Positions 47,768-55,768 of a DNA stretch of 64,000 nt are shown here, one piece after another. Both the position numbers and the translations under genes were made by a program. Position 1 is the stretch's first letter. Every line of letters starts with the position of its first letter. The DNA comes from an uncultured Helicobacter sp. GTDB taxonomy: Bacteria; Campylobacterota; Campylobacteria; Campylobacterales; Helicobacteraceae. The notes under the pieces are model-generated. The model was not told where the DNA came from and made no database searches. It worked only from the letters and a program-made list of their open reading frames with translations. The DNA is taken from contig CALVBL010000001.1 of NCBI GenBank assembly GCA_944325775.1, positions 86,521 to 150,520 on the forward strand, given 5' to 3'.

Positions 47768-48901
47768 TTACTTCCCAACCCTTTGTGCTTGTTCTTTTGG
47801 GTATCTATCGCCTACTATTTCTATTTTATCAAGTTTTGCTTCTAGGTTTTGCCATTCACTTGCACTAAAGCTCACATCTAATGCCCCTATATCTTCACGC
47901 AAATGTTTAGAATCTGTCGTGCCAAAAAGCGGGATAATATAGGGCTTTTTTGCCAAAAGATAGGCTAGGGCTACTTGTGCGCTACTTGCGTTTTTTGACG
48001 CACCAAATTCCCTTAAAACCTCTACAATCTTATAGTTTGCCTCCAAGGCTTTGGGCTGAAATCTAGGGAAAGTAGCACGATTATCATTGCTTACATCAAA
48101 CTTGGAATCTTTAGTGAGTGTGCCACTTAAATAGCCTCGATTTAGCGGAGAATACGCTACAAAACCTATGCCAAGATTCTCTAAAGTTGGGAAAATTTCG
48201 CTCTCTACATTACGCCACATGAGATGATATTCGCTTTGCACAGCAGTTAGCGGACAGATTCTGTGTGCTTTTGTGATAGATTGTGCATTTAGCTCACACA
48301 CGCCAAACCTTGCTACTTTGCCCTCTTGTATCAAATCCACCACAACCCCTGCTACTTCCTCAATAGGCGTCTTTGGGTCGGCTCGGTGCTGGTATAAAAG
48401 CGGGATTTGTTCTAAATTTAGCACTTTTAGGCTGTTCTCCACCACTTCCCTAATGCGTTTAGGGCTAGAATCTAAGCTATCAGCGTCCTTGCCAAAGCCA
48501 AATTTAGTCGTGATAAAAATCTTATCTTTATAGGGCTTAAGCAGTTCGCCTACCAAAATTTCATTGCTTCCATTACCATACACTTGAGCGGTATCAAAAA
48601 GCGTAATGCCAGAATCTACTGCCTTTGCTAGTATATTTTGTGCTTCTTTTTTGCTAAGTTTTTTACTGCGATGATAGTTTAGCCCCATACAACCAAAGGC
48701 TAAGGCAGAAACCTCCATAGCAGCCTTGCCACTGCCTAGTATGCGTTTTGGCATAGGCTTGTGTTGTATGCCAGATATGCCTTTATTAGATTCCTTTGCA
48801 AACACAAAGCCACCTTGCAAAGCAATGCCTAGCAATGCCAAGCTCTTAGCACTTGTGCTTAAAAACTCTCGCCGATTCTTTTTGTATCGTATATCTTGCA
48901 T
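47768..48901 (-). CDS. Tat-exported aldo/keto reductase
   Basis: Periplasmic NADPH-type reductase of 377 residues. The twin-arginine signal NRREFLSTSAKSLALLG spans about 10-26. The AKR body has Asp and Tyr in TLFDTAQVYGNG, Lys in ITTKFG, and His in LYQHRADP, with the cofactor loop IIPLFGTTDSKHL near the end. The start at the ATG behind AAAGGAAAAAT is preferred to an upstream one that would give a non-Tat extension. Its promoter is a class B MerR-type site. The C-terminus IEIVGDRYPKEQAQRVGK matches the deleted copy at 40491-40758. The redox partner and substrate are not known. Confidence 0.87.
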   Translation of the reverse strand: MQDIRYKKNRREFLSTSAKSLALLGIALQGGFVFAKESNKGISGIQHKPMPKRILGSGKAAMEVSALAFGCMGLNYHRSKKLSKKEAQNILAKAVDSGITLFDTAQVYGNGSNEILVGELLKPYKDKIFITTKFGFGKDADSLDSSPKRIREVVENSLKVLNLEQIPLLYQHRADPKTPIEEVAGVVVDLIQEGKVARFGVCELNAQSITKAHRICPLTAVQSEYHLMWRNVESEIFPTLENLGIGFVAYSPLNRGYLSGTLTKDSKFDVSNDNRATFPRFQPKALEANYKIVEVLREFGASKNASSAQVALAYLLAKKPYIIPLFGTTDSKHLREDIGALDVSFSASEWQNLEAKLDKIEIVGDRYPKEQAQRVGK

Positions 48902-49264
48902 ATTTTTCCTTTTTGTTTCTAGTAGAGAATCTACTCTAGTGCGTATCATACTTGGTATTTTAGATTCTCAAATAAAAGTATAAAGAATGAGAGTTAGTCT
49001 AAGTCAAGGGGTAAATTAGAAAATTATACAAGTTTATAAAGATATGAAAAAATAAGCCAAATAAAGCACTTTGCTCATCTTTCATACCCTCTAGGTAGAT
49101 TCTAAAACTATATGATAATCTCACCCCAACAACACTAACTCCAAGCCTTCATCGCTACCTTTTGCCCTAAATATCACAAAAGATGCTTTTAGCATAATGT
49201 GCAAATAAGCCCTAGCAAATCTTGCCTTTAGGCTAAATTCCATAGCATAAGCCTCTGTGAATAT
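48902..49264. other. Gap of about 360 bp with the class B promoter
   Basis: Apart from the promoter at 48977-49007, I see an unsupported 40-codon minus-strand frame ending near 49121 and no recognisable gene. Confidence 0.4.
48977..49007 (-). promoter_or_regulatory. MerR-type promoter/operator, class B, for the Tat aldo/keto reductase
   Basis: Minus strand: TTGACT, 19-bp spacer TAGACTAACTCTCATTCTT, TATACT. It differs from the site at 40904-40934 by one base. Confidence 0.8.
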
Positions 49265-50146
49265 CTACTTTGCTATCTCATCTATCGTGCTTAGGGCATT
49301 GAGACTTCTAGGATAGCCGATGTAGGGCACTAGAGCTGTAATCACTGCAGTGAGTTTAGCCCTATCATTGCCATTACGCAAATTCCCTGCGATATGTGCT
49401 CTTAGCTGCGGCTCTGCTCCACCCATAGAGGCGATATACACGAAAGTTATAAGCTCTCTAAATTGCAGCTCTAACCCTGTGCGTGTGTAATAATCCCCAA
49501 AGCAATTTGCGCTTAAAAAATCGCGTATATGCCTTTGGTCGCTTGGGGCGGCAGCATTGGATTTATCTATCCACTCACCAAAGAGCACCCTTTGTATTTC
49601 TAAGCCCTTTTGTTTGCGATTTTCCCTATTTGTCGTGCCTTGAGATTCTAAAGGTAGCTTGATACCTCTTTGTTTAAAAATTGTGTTAGTAAGGCTTACA
49701 ATCTCAGTGATTTTACCCATTCCCACATAGGGCGTGGCTTGATACACCACCTCTTTGATAGCGATAGGATTTATCCCTAGATTCAAAGCTGCATTAAGCA
49801 TTGTCCCAAACTCCTCTTTTGCTGGGATTGCCACCAAAGAAGCAAGGATAATCAAAAGTCTTTCATGCTCTTGCAGGGGTGATTTCTCCCATACCTCATC
49901 AAAGGCGAAATTTGCGTAATTTGTGAAAAACTCTAAATCCTCTTGTGGTAATTTGCTTGTGCCAAAAAGCCTCTCTAAATTTGCCTTAGCAGTTGGTGTT
50001 AATTCATTCATTGTTGTCTCCTTGATAGGTGAAATAGTGTTTGTGGTAGCCTCTAAAGCATACAAATCATCAAATGCAACAAAAGCAAGGGAAGCTCCAG
50101 CAAGTTTTAATGAATTTCCCAAAAACTCTCGCCGATTTTTTGCCAT
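49265..50146 (-). CDS. Tat-exported carboxymuconolactone decarboxylase-family protein
   Basis: A 293-residue protein with a twin-arginine signal (NRREFLGNSLKLAGASLAF, about 4-22). Two CMD/AhpD-like helical domains follow: ERLLIILASLVAIPAKEEFG with LGINPIAIKEVVYQATPYVG, and RELITFVYIASMGGAEPQLRAHI with GNDRAKLTAVITALVPYIGYP. The CxxC of peroxidase-type AhpD is absent, so a thiol-peroxidase role is unlikely. Function unknown, with electrophile or ring-opening chemistry typical of the family. RBS AAGGAGG. Its promoter is a class B MerR-type site shared with the Tat aldo/keto reductase, so these two are co-regulated. Confidence 0.85.
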   Translation of the reverse strand: MAKNRREFLGNSLKLAGASLAFVAFDDLYALEATTNTISPIKETTMNELTPTAKANLERLFGTSKLPQEDLEFFTNYANFAFDEVWEKSPLQEHERLLIILASLVAIPAKEEFGTMLNAALNLGINPIAIKEVVYQATPYVGMGKITEIVSLTNTIFKQRGIKLPLESQGTTNRENRKQKGLEIQRVLFGEWIDKSNAAAPSDQRHIRDFLSANCFGDYYTRTGLELQFRELITFVYIASMGGAEPQLRAHIAGNLRNGNDRAKLTAVITALVPYIGYPRSLNALSTIDEIAK

Positions 50147-50251
50147 TGTGCCTCCTTAAAAAGAATTCAATGGAATCCAAACAACGCATACATTATTCTT
50201 TTTATGCGACGCGCTTAAAGCGTTTATGCTTTAAAGATTCTATATAATGCA

Positions 50252-50282
50252 ATTATAAAAGATGAGAGTTAGTCTAAGTCAA
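50252..50282 (-). promoter_or_regulatory. MerR-type promoter/operator, class B, for the CMD protein
   Basis: Minus strand: TTGACT, 19-bp spacer TAGACTAACTCTCATCTTT, TATAAT. It is identical to the aldo/keto reductase site through the first 15 spacer bases. Confidence 0.8.
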
Positions 50283-50289
50283 GGGGTGT

Positions 50290-50475
50290 ATTTATGATAT
50301 TGATGAAAATTTTATTGTAAAAATTATTGTACAATGCACACATAGAATCGCCATAATCAATGGCATTGAGTACCAACCAAAAATTATAGAAATTTCATCA
50401 GACCTAAACAGAGCTTATGTCTCAATTCTAAAAGACTATGGCATAATGGAGATTATCAAAAGGATCATATTATGA
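50290..50475 (+). pseudogene. 3' fragment of an unknown gene coupled to the DUF2147 gene
   Basis: An open frame without any start codon reads YDIDENFIVKIIVQ, GIEYQPKIIEISSDLNRAYV and ILKDYGIMEIIKRIIL, and its TGA overlaps the next ATG (ATGA). The coding-like composition and coupled stop suggest the tail of a deleted gene. Family not recognised. Confidence 0.35.
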
Positions 50476-50957
50476 TACGCAAACTTTTTACAACATTTTG
50501 TTTATTTGGTGTATTGAGCATAAGTGCGAATGCAGCAGTACATGGAATCTATGTATTACCAAAGAATGATAAAGGCAAAGAAAGCCTTGTAGAAATCTTT
50601 GAGAAAAATGGCAAGCTGTATGGTGTAGGCTTTTGGGCAAAAGATGGAAGCCCTAATACTGATGTGGATTCTAAAAATCCTGATAAGAAAATGCAAAATC
50701 GCCCTGTGCGAGGCTCTGTGTTTTTAGAAATGAGCTGTAAGAGTGATGATACTTGTGTGGGCAAGGTATATAGCTTTGATAAAGGCAAGGTATATCCGAT
50801 AAAGACCACATTAAAAAACAATCTCTTGCAAATCAAAGTAGATGTGCTATTTGGTCCTACACTAGAGTGGAAAAAGCTTAATGAGGCAGAATCTGCTCCG
50901 TTTAATGATAAAAGGCTTGATGTCAGCACTCTTGATACGACAATGCCTAAAGATTGA
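50472..50957 (+). CDS. DUF2147 secreted protein
   Basis: A 161-residue protein with signal peptide (about 1-22, SISANAAVHG). The body follows DUF2147 logic: HGIYVLPKNDKGKESLVEIFEKNG, then a small-loop beta sandwich (FLEMSCKSDDTCVGKVY) and KVDVLFGPTLEWKKL. It probably acts in the periplasm or at the surface; function unknown. Twenty-one bases separate it from the FAD oxidoreductase gene, so the two share a transcript. Confidence 0.78.
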   Translation: MIRKLFTTFCLFGVLSISANAAVHGIYVLPKNDKGKESLVEIFEKNGKLYGVGFWAKDGSPNTDVDSKNPDKKMQNRPVRGSVFLEMSCKSDDTCVGKVYSFDKGKVYPIKTTLKNNLLQIKVDVLFGPTLEWKKLNEAESAPFNDKRLDVSTLDTTMPKD

Positions 50958-50978
50958 TAACACTACATAAGGAATACT

Positions 50979-52652
50979 ATGGATTTACAACAATACGATG
51001 CGGTGATAATCGGCTCTGGATTGGGTGGGCTTACTTGTGGAGCGACTTTGGCAAAAGCTGGTAAAAAGGTGCTAGTGCTAGAGCAACACAATCTCATTGG
51101 TGGGTGTGCTACTTGCTTTAAACGCAAGGGAATGTTGGTAGATGCTGGGTTGCACGAGCTAGATTGGGGAAGCCCAAGGACTGATATGAAACACATCATC
51201 TTTCGAGAAATCGGCTTATTTGACAAAATCACACTTGTGCCACTACCAACTGCGTGGAGCATTAGAGAATCTAACAAGAAAGATTCTCAAATCACTATCC
51301 CACACGACAACCACACAAAGACACAATCCAATGCACAATCTCATGCTACACTCTCTGCCCTTAGTCAGATTTTCCCGCATGAAAAAAGAGGCATAGAAAA
51401 ATACTTTAAAAAAATCGCCTTTCAAGCCCGTCTCAATCGGAAGTTTCCCTTTATGATGAGCTTTCTTGATTTTTTCTTCGCACCGCTTACTACGCTTAGC
51501 TTCCTTACTATCAGTGCAATACGAAATCGCAATGTAGGTGATATGCTTGATTCTATGATACAAGATTCTAAGTTAAAGAGAATCTTAAATATCAATCTTG
51601 CTTATTATCACAATGATCCTTATAAGTTTGATTGGAATTATCACGCCATAGCCCAAACAAACTACTATCATCAAGGTATGTATATCAAAGGTGGCTCACA
51701 GAATCTCTCAAATGCTCTTGCAGCTATCATCACAGAAAATGGTGGAGAAGTAAGGGCAAATGCCGATGTTATGCAAATCTTGCTTGATGAAAAAGACACA
51801 ACAAAAGCAGTAGGCGTATGCTATCAAGACACAAAAAATAAAGAACAACACAATGTATATGGAGACAAAATCATCGCCAACTGCGACCCCCATAGTGCCT
51901 ATACTAAGCTCTTGAGCAATGTATCCCCTAAAGTGTATGAGAGAGATTCTAATCTCACACAAAAATTTGAGATACAAACCTCACTCTTATCGGTATATAT
52001 GGTATTTGATACGGATTTGAGCAAGAAGTTTCCTGATATGGATTATTCGACTTTTTTTGTGGATTCCACAGAATTTGAGAAGCCTTTTAATAGACAAAAT
52101 ACCAAGCAGCTTGAGATTCCAATCACGCAGCGAGATTTCGTCTTTGTGAATTATTCTAAGATTGATAGCGGACTTTCTCAAAGAGATGATAGATTCCTAG
52201 GTGTGATAACCACTGTGAGCAGCTATGCAGAGTGGGATAATCTTGATAAAGAAGCTTATAAAAATAAAAAGCAAGAAGTCAAAGAGGCATTTGAGAAGCG
52301 ATTGGAGGAGTTTTTCCCGGGTATTATGGAATCTTGTATCCACTCCGAGCTTGCCACACCAAAGACAATAGAACGCTATGTCCGCACACGCAAAGGCACT
52401 CCCTATGGCTATGACCAAAGCAATGAGGGATTTTTTAGCAGAGAGAGATTCAAGTCTAAGAGTATTAAAAATCTCTATTTTGCTTCTGTGTTTGGATTCC
52501 CGGGGAGCGGATTCACAGGAGCAATCCTTGCTGGATATAGAACTGCAAGAAAGATTCTAGATCCTTATTTTTACCCGCGTCGCCTTAGTCTTTGTGTGCT
52601 ATTTGGCACAGCGGTGAGTATGGGGCTTGTGGAACTAGTGAGGTTTTACTAA
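50979..52652 (+). CDS. FAD-dependent oxidoreductase (CrtI/RetSat/phytoene desaturase family)
   Basis: A 557-residue flavoprotein. The N-terminal dinucleotide-binding motif is AVIIGSGLGGLTCGATLAKAG near 8-28, followed by VLVLEQHNLIGG and the GLHELDWG segment. The C-terminus has GTPYGYDQSNEGFF, SIKNLYFASVFGFPGSGFTGAI and a final hydrophobic helix that may associate with the membrane. This is the carotenoid-isomerase/retinol-saturase-like branch. No carotenoid genes are nearby, so its substrate is open (a lipid or quinone-like compound is plausible). It follows DUF2147 in an operon; nothing was recognised in the 226 bp after it. Confidence 0.82.
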   Translation: MDLQQYDAVIIGSGLGGLTCGATLAKAGKKVLVLEQHNLIGGCATCFKRKGMLVDAGLHELDWGSPRTDMKHIIFREIGLFDKITLVPLPTAWSIRESNKKDSQITIPHDNHTKTQSNAQSHATLSALSQIFPHEKRGIEKYFKKIAFQARLNRKFPFMMSFLDFFFAPLTTLSFLTISAIRNRNVGDMLDSMIQDSKLKRILNINLAYYHNDPYKFDWNYHAIAQTNYYHQGMYIKGGSQNLSNALAAIITENGGEVRANADVMQILLDEKDTTKAVGVCYQDTKNKEQHNVYGDKIIANCDPHSAYTKLLSNVSPKVYERDSNLTQKFEIQTSLLSVYMVFDTDLSKKFPDMDYSTFFVDSTEFEKPFNRQNTKQLEIPITQRDFVFVNYSKIDSGLSQRDDRFLGVITTVSSYAEWDNLDKEAYKNKKQEVKEAFEKRLEEFFPGIMESCIHSELATPKTIERYVRTRKGTPYGYDQSNEGFFSRERFKSKSIKNLYFASVFGFPGSGFTGAILAGYRTARKILDPYFYPRRLSLCVLFGTAVSMGLVELVRFY

Positions 52653-52878
52653 GCCTAGATTCTAAATCTAAAATTCTCAAACAAAGAATCTAAGAGACAA
52701 TCAAAGACTAGCCTCCCCTGTGGTATCATATAGCATACATATAAAGCATAACAATCCCAAAGCCACTTCAGTCAGCTATCTCAAATACATCTAGTTTGCA
52801 TATCACTTGCTATACCACAAGCACATTACATATTGCCTACAAGCGATCAAGCGATTATCACGCACATATCTATACCGC

Positions 52879-53829
52879 TCATTCACCACAGCTTTGAAAA
52901 GCGATACTTTCAATGTAATCTAGGGCTTGCGTATAAAAATCCACTTTCATATCTTTCATATCCACTTCCTTTAACGGCTTATCATCGGGACACTTTTTCA
53001 CTTCTATCGTGCAGTTGTCCCCTATGCAGCTTGTCCCGCCATAGGAGATGATGGCTAATGTCTTGTTATTGGTATCATAGAACATTTCGGTATGTCCTAT
53101 GATTGTTTGTGCTTGATTATAATCAAAATGCAGAAACTTCCGCCTAAGTGAGCCGTCCGTGCGGTATTCTCTCTGAACTAAAAAAGGGGATTTATAGCCA
53201 TCATTATAGAGTATCTCTCTTATGAGTTTGCCATTTTTGCCATATTCCTTTGTGCTTACTTCTTTATCATCTTTATACAAGCGCTCTGTTCTTAGAATCT
53301 TGCCATTTTCATAATCATAATCCCTACTCACACCCTCTTTTTTGCCATTTTTGTAGGTAGTCTCTTCTACTACAATGCCTTTGTCATTGTATCGTTTGAA
53401 AACACCATCAATCTCACCTTTTTTGTAGGGAGTTTGTGAGTAAATCTTGCCTTCATAATCGTATCGTGTGCTTATACCATGTATCTTGTCGTTTTTATAA
53501 GATGTTTCTTGTGTGAGTATGCCTTTTTGGTCATACTCTTTTTGTATGCCCTCTTTTTTGCCATTTTTATAAGGCGTTTCCTTTTTGAGAGAGCCATTGT
53601 CATAGTAGCCCTTTTCTACACCATGTATTAGAGAATCTTTATAAGGGGTTTGGTATCTATACTCTTTCAGTCCCGGTTCTTTTCTGCCCGGTATGAATCC
53701 TAGCTCCAAGATATTATGATGCAATACGCAGCCCCTTTGTTTGTCTGTCTCACTTTTGCATTCAGGTAGCTCATCAGCATATACCACTTGCAAACATATC
53801 CAAAAGAATGCTATCAAAACCTTTGCCAT
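52879..53829 (-). CDS. YwqK-like (MORN-type) repeat secreted protein
   Basis: A 316-residue protein with a signal peptide (about 1-18). A cysteine-containing N-terminal part is followed by at least seven tandem units of about 22 residues with the core TPYKNGKKEGIQKEYDQKG (variants SYKNDKIHGISTRYDYEG, TPYKKGEIDGVFKRYNDKG). These are the repeats seen in the YwqK antitoxin-like and MORN families. The C-terminal 70 residues, with C-pairs in SCIGDNCTIEVKKCPDD, are not repeat-like. A role as an immunity or antitoxin protein is possible but unsupported by a partner; the next genes upstream encode small membrane proteins. Confidence 0.75.
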   Translation of the reverse strand: MAKVLIAFFWICLQVVYADELPECKSETDKQRGCVLHHNILELGFIPGRKEPGLKEYRYQTPYKDSLIHGVEKGYYDNGSLKKETPYKNGKKEGIQKEYDQKGILTQETSYKNDKIHGISTRYDYEGKIYSQTPYKKGEIDGVFKRYNDKGIVVEETTYKNGKKEGVSRDYDYENGKILRTERLYKDDKEVSTKEYGKNGKLIREILYNDGYKSPFLVQREYRTDGSLRRKFLHFDYNQAQTIIGHTEMFYDTNNKTLAIISYGGTSCIGDNCTIEVKKCPDDKPLKEVDMKDMKVDFYTQALDYIESIAFQSCGE

Positions 53830-53939
53830 TGCACACTCCCTGTCATCATCGTGGGCTTTGTATTATCGCGTATTATATAATAATTGCAGAGCTAAAGATG
53901 AAGATTCTCTACGCATTGTGCTTGAGATATTCTTGATTG

Positions 53940-54131
53940 CTATCTTATAAGGATTAGAATCTCAAATAACATTGCCAAACATCTATCAGGAACACCATAA
54001 ATTTTTGCCTTGTTATCCAACTCATCAGGGTGGGTATGTGTCAAGCCCAAAAATGCGTGAGGAATGGTAAAGGGCATAAAATCTAGTTTTGGTTTCATAG
54101 TATCGATATAGATTGTTACGAAATACTGCAT
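53940..54131 (-). CDS. Short hypothetical protein, possibly a truncated N-terminus
   Basis: A 63-codon gene with AAAAAGGA before its ATG, 12 bases after the membrane protein stop, so it is probably the last gene of that operon. The sequence MPFTIPHAFLGLTHTHPDELD looks like the first strand of a larger extracellular/toxin-like domain, then switches to an unrelated hydrophobic end (LAMLFEILILIR). I suspect a deletion remnant. No function assigned. Confidence 0.4.
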   Translation of the reverse strand: MQYFVTIYIDTMKPKLDFMPFTIPHAFLGLTHTHPDELDNKAKIYGVPDRCLAMLFEILILIR

Positions 54132-54143
54132 AAAAAATCCTTT

Positions 54144-54482
54144 TTATTTAATTGGTCCTGTGCAAAAACTTATAGCACAAAGCCACCAAAAACTTGTTAG
54201 CAAAACAAAACAAATCAAAAAACTTGATGTATAGATTCTGTATTTTAACTTATTTTTCTTATAGAGAAAACATATAATGATAAAAGGAATAAGTGAAAGA
54301 ATACTAAATTCTAAAGCCGTATCATAAAAATCACATTTAAACAAATGCAATCCAGCTTTACCAAAAAAGCTATAAAAATAATAAAGTGGTTTTATAAATA
54401 TAGCAATGGAGACTATCATCAATGCCACGCACACAAAGCAATCTAGGATAAATTTAGAAAAATCAAACTTTTCTTTTTTCAT
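54144..54482 (-). CDS. Small membrane protein, hypothetical
   Basis: A 112-residue protein with three hydrophobic segments (about 12-32, 51-68 and 80-100) and several cysteines. No family recognised. Its ATG overlaps the stop of the 164-residue membrane protein gene upstream, indicating translational coupling. Confidence 0.55.
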   Translation of the reverse strand: MKKEKFDFSKFILDCFVCVALMIVSIAIFIKPLYYFYSFFGKAGLHLFKCDFYDTALEFSILSLIPFIIICFLYKKNKLKYRIYTSSFLICFVLLTSFWWLCAISFCTGPIK

Positions 54483-54973
54483 TTACCCCAACTCCCATAA
54501 GTTAAGAAATTAATACCAAAGGTTAGAACATTTACTATCAAAAAGAATAGCAAAAATATTGTTATGGGAATCTTATCAAGGAGCAATAAAAGATTGGGAA
54601 GAATCATCATAAAGAAACCAAACCACACTAAAAGCCAACCAAATTGAAAGTCCAATATAGAATCTAAAAAAGAAAAACATAAAAAATATATCACAAGAAA
54701 ACCAGCAATACACAAGGCATTTATGCCCATTTTTAAGATACTTGCCCCACAGATAATTGCCATAAGATACATACAACACACGACAGAAAATATACTTATA
54801 GCATAAACTAAAGAGGCATTTTCTACTAAAGTCTTAAAGTAATCAAGTATGTAAAAATACAACACAGCAAAACATACAGCACACACAACACTTGCAATGC
54901 TCATCACAATACTATACAAAACCTTATCGCTTGTGCTTGAGAGTGAGTGATAATTGAGCGTTTCTTTTTTCAC
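54479..54973 (-). CDS. Membrane protein, hypothetical
   Basis: A 164-residue protein with about five hydrophobic segments separated by short loops, a short soluble N-terminus (KKETLNYHSLSSTSDKV), and no catalytic motif. First gene of a three-gene set with the two small genes downstream. It may belong with the neighbouring repeat protein as an accessory cluster, but no functional statement is supported. About 200 bp separate it from ridA. Confidence 0.55.
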   Translation of the reverse strand: MKKETLNYHSLSSTSDKVLYSIVMSIASVVCAVCFAVLYFYILDYFKTLVENASLVYAISIFSVVCCMYLMAIICGASILKMGINALCIAGFLVIYFLCFSFLDSILDFQFGWLLVWFGFFMMILPNLLLLLDKIPITIFLLFFLIVNVLTFGINFLTYGSWGK

Positions 54974-55087
54974 ACAATGTCTTTAGAGCTAGAATCAGAA
55001 TCTGCACTAGGGGTAGATTCTATGCAGCACTTATTTTTTATATGTATTGCTTACAAGATAAGTTGGCAATAAATAAACTTTCTAAAT

Positions 55088-55101
55088 GTATAGTATATTA
55101 C
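55088..55101. promoter_or_regulatory. HxlR-type operator candidate before ridA
   Basis: GTATAGTATATTAC is an imperfect palindrome, and AGTATGTATTTACT at 55107 is another. The same 14-mer occurs before the HxlR gene at 61915. The 16-mer TATATTACAAAAAAGT is also shared by both regions. Confidence 0.6.
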
Positions 55102-55173
55102 AAAAAAGTATGTATTTACTTTATTGATAGAATTTGCTACCATTGTGCTTTATATTGATACAAAGGATTTAGA

Positions 55174-55692
55174 ATGCACAAGCACACAATGCAGATTCTG
55201 CATAGTTTTACATTATTTGTTGGCATACAGATTCTAAGTTTTCACGCATTTGCAAAGGAGGCAGTAATGAGCGAATCTACAAAGCAAGGCATAATGATAC
55301 ATAACCCAAAAGGCGCAATTGGTAATAATTTCAAAGAATCTGGGGCTAGCACGGCGATTGTGATTGATAATAAGATTGTTAAGATTTCAGGGCAAGGTGG
55401 CTGGGATAGGGATTTTAATTTCCCGCATAAAGAGCTAAAGGACGAAATCAATCAAGCCTTTGAAAATGTCGGCTTTGTCTTAGAATCTGCTGGGAGTAGC
55501 TGGAGTGAAGTATATAGCGTAACGATATATCTCACAGGCAAGATAACAGATGAGATAAATAACCTAATGGCTTCTCAATTTAAAAAGCGTTGTCAAATAC
55601 CGCCACTATGGACTATGGTGCAAGTCGCTGGGCTTGGATTGCCACAAATGCGTGTAGAAGTCGTGGTAGAGGCGTATAAAAGGGGTTGGTAG
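55174..55692 (+). CDS. RidA-family protein with N-terminal signal sequence
   Basis: A 172-residue member of the YjgF/YER057c/UK114 family, which deaminates reactive enamines and imines. The C-terminal domain shows KISGQGGWDRDF, NQAFENVGFVLESAGSSWSEVYSVTIYLTG and LPQMRVEVVVEAYKRG, with the family arginine and glutamate retained near the end. The first 28 residues form a signal peptide (HSFTLFVGIQILSFHAFAK). A second in-frame ATG at 55267 has a strong AAAGGAGG and would give the usual cytosolic length. Either form or both may be made. HxlR-like operators upstream suggest stress control. Confidence 0.85.
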   Translation: MHKHTMQILHSFTLFVGIQILSFHAFAKEAVMSESTKQGIMIHNPKGAIGNNFKESGASTAIVIDNKIVKISGQGGWDRDFNFPHKELKDEINQAFENVGFVLESAGSSWSEVYSVTIYLTGKITDEINNLMASQFKKRCQIPPLWTMVQVAGLGLPQMRVEVVVEAYKRGW

Positions 55693-55768
55693 TAGATTTC
55701 TATATACGCCTATTATTTTAAGCTATACAACATTCTATGCTCTTTAGATTCTATTAATGTTAGCACAA

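Noticed and set aside
49121..49243. 40-codon minus-strand frame between the CMD and aldo/keto reductase genes
   Set aside because: No Shine-Dalgarno or family resemblance, and its length is expected by chance.
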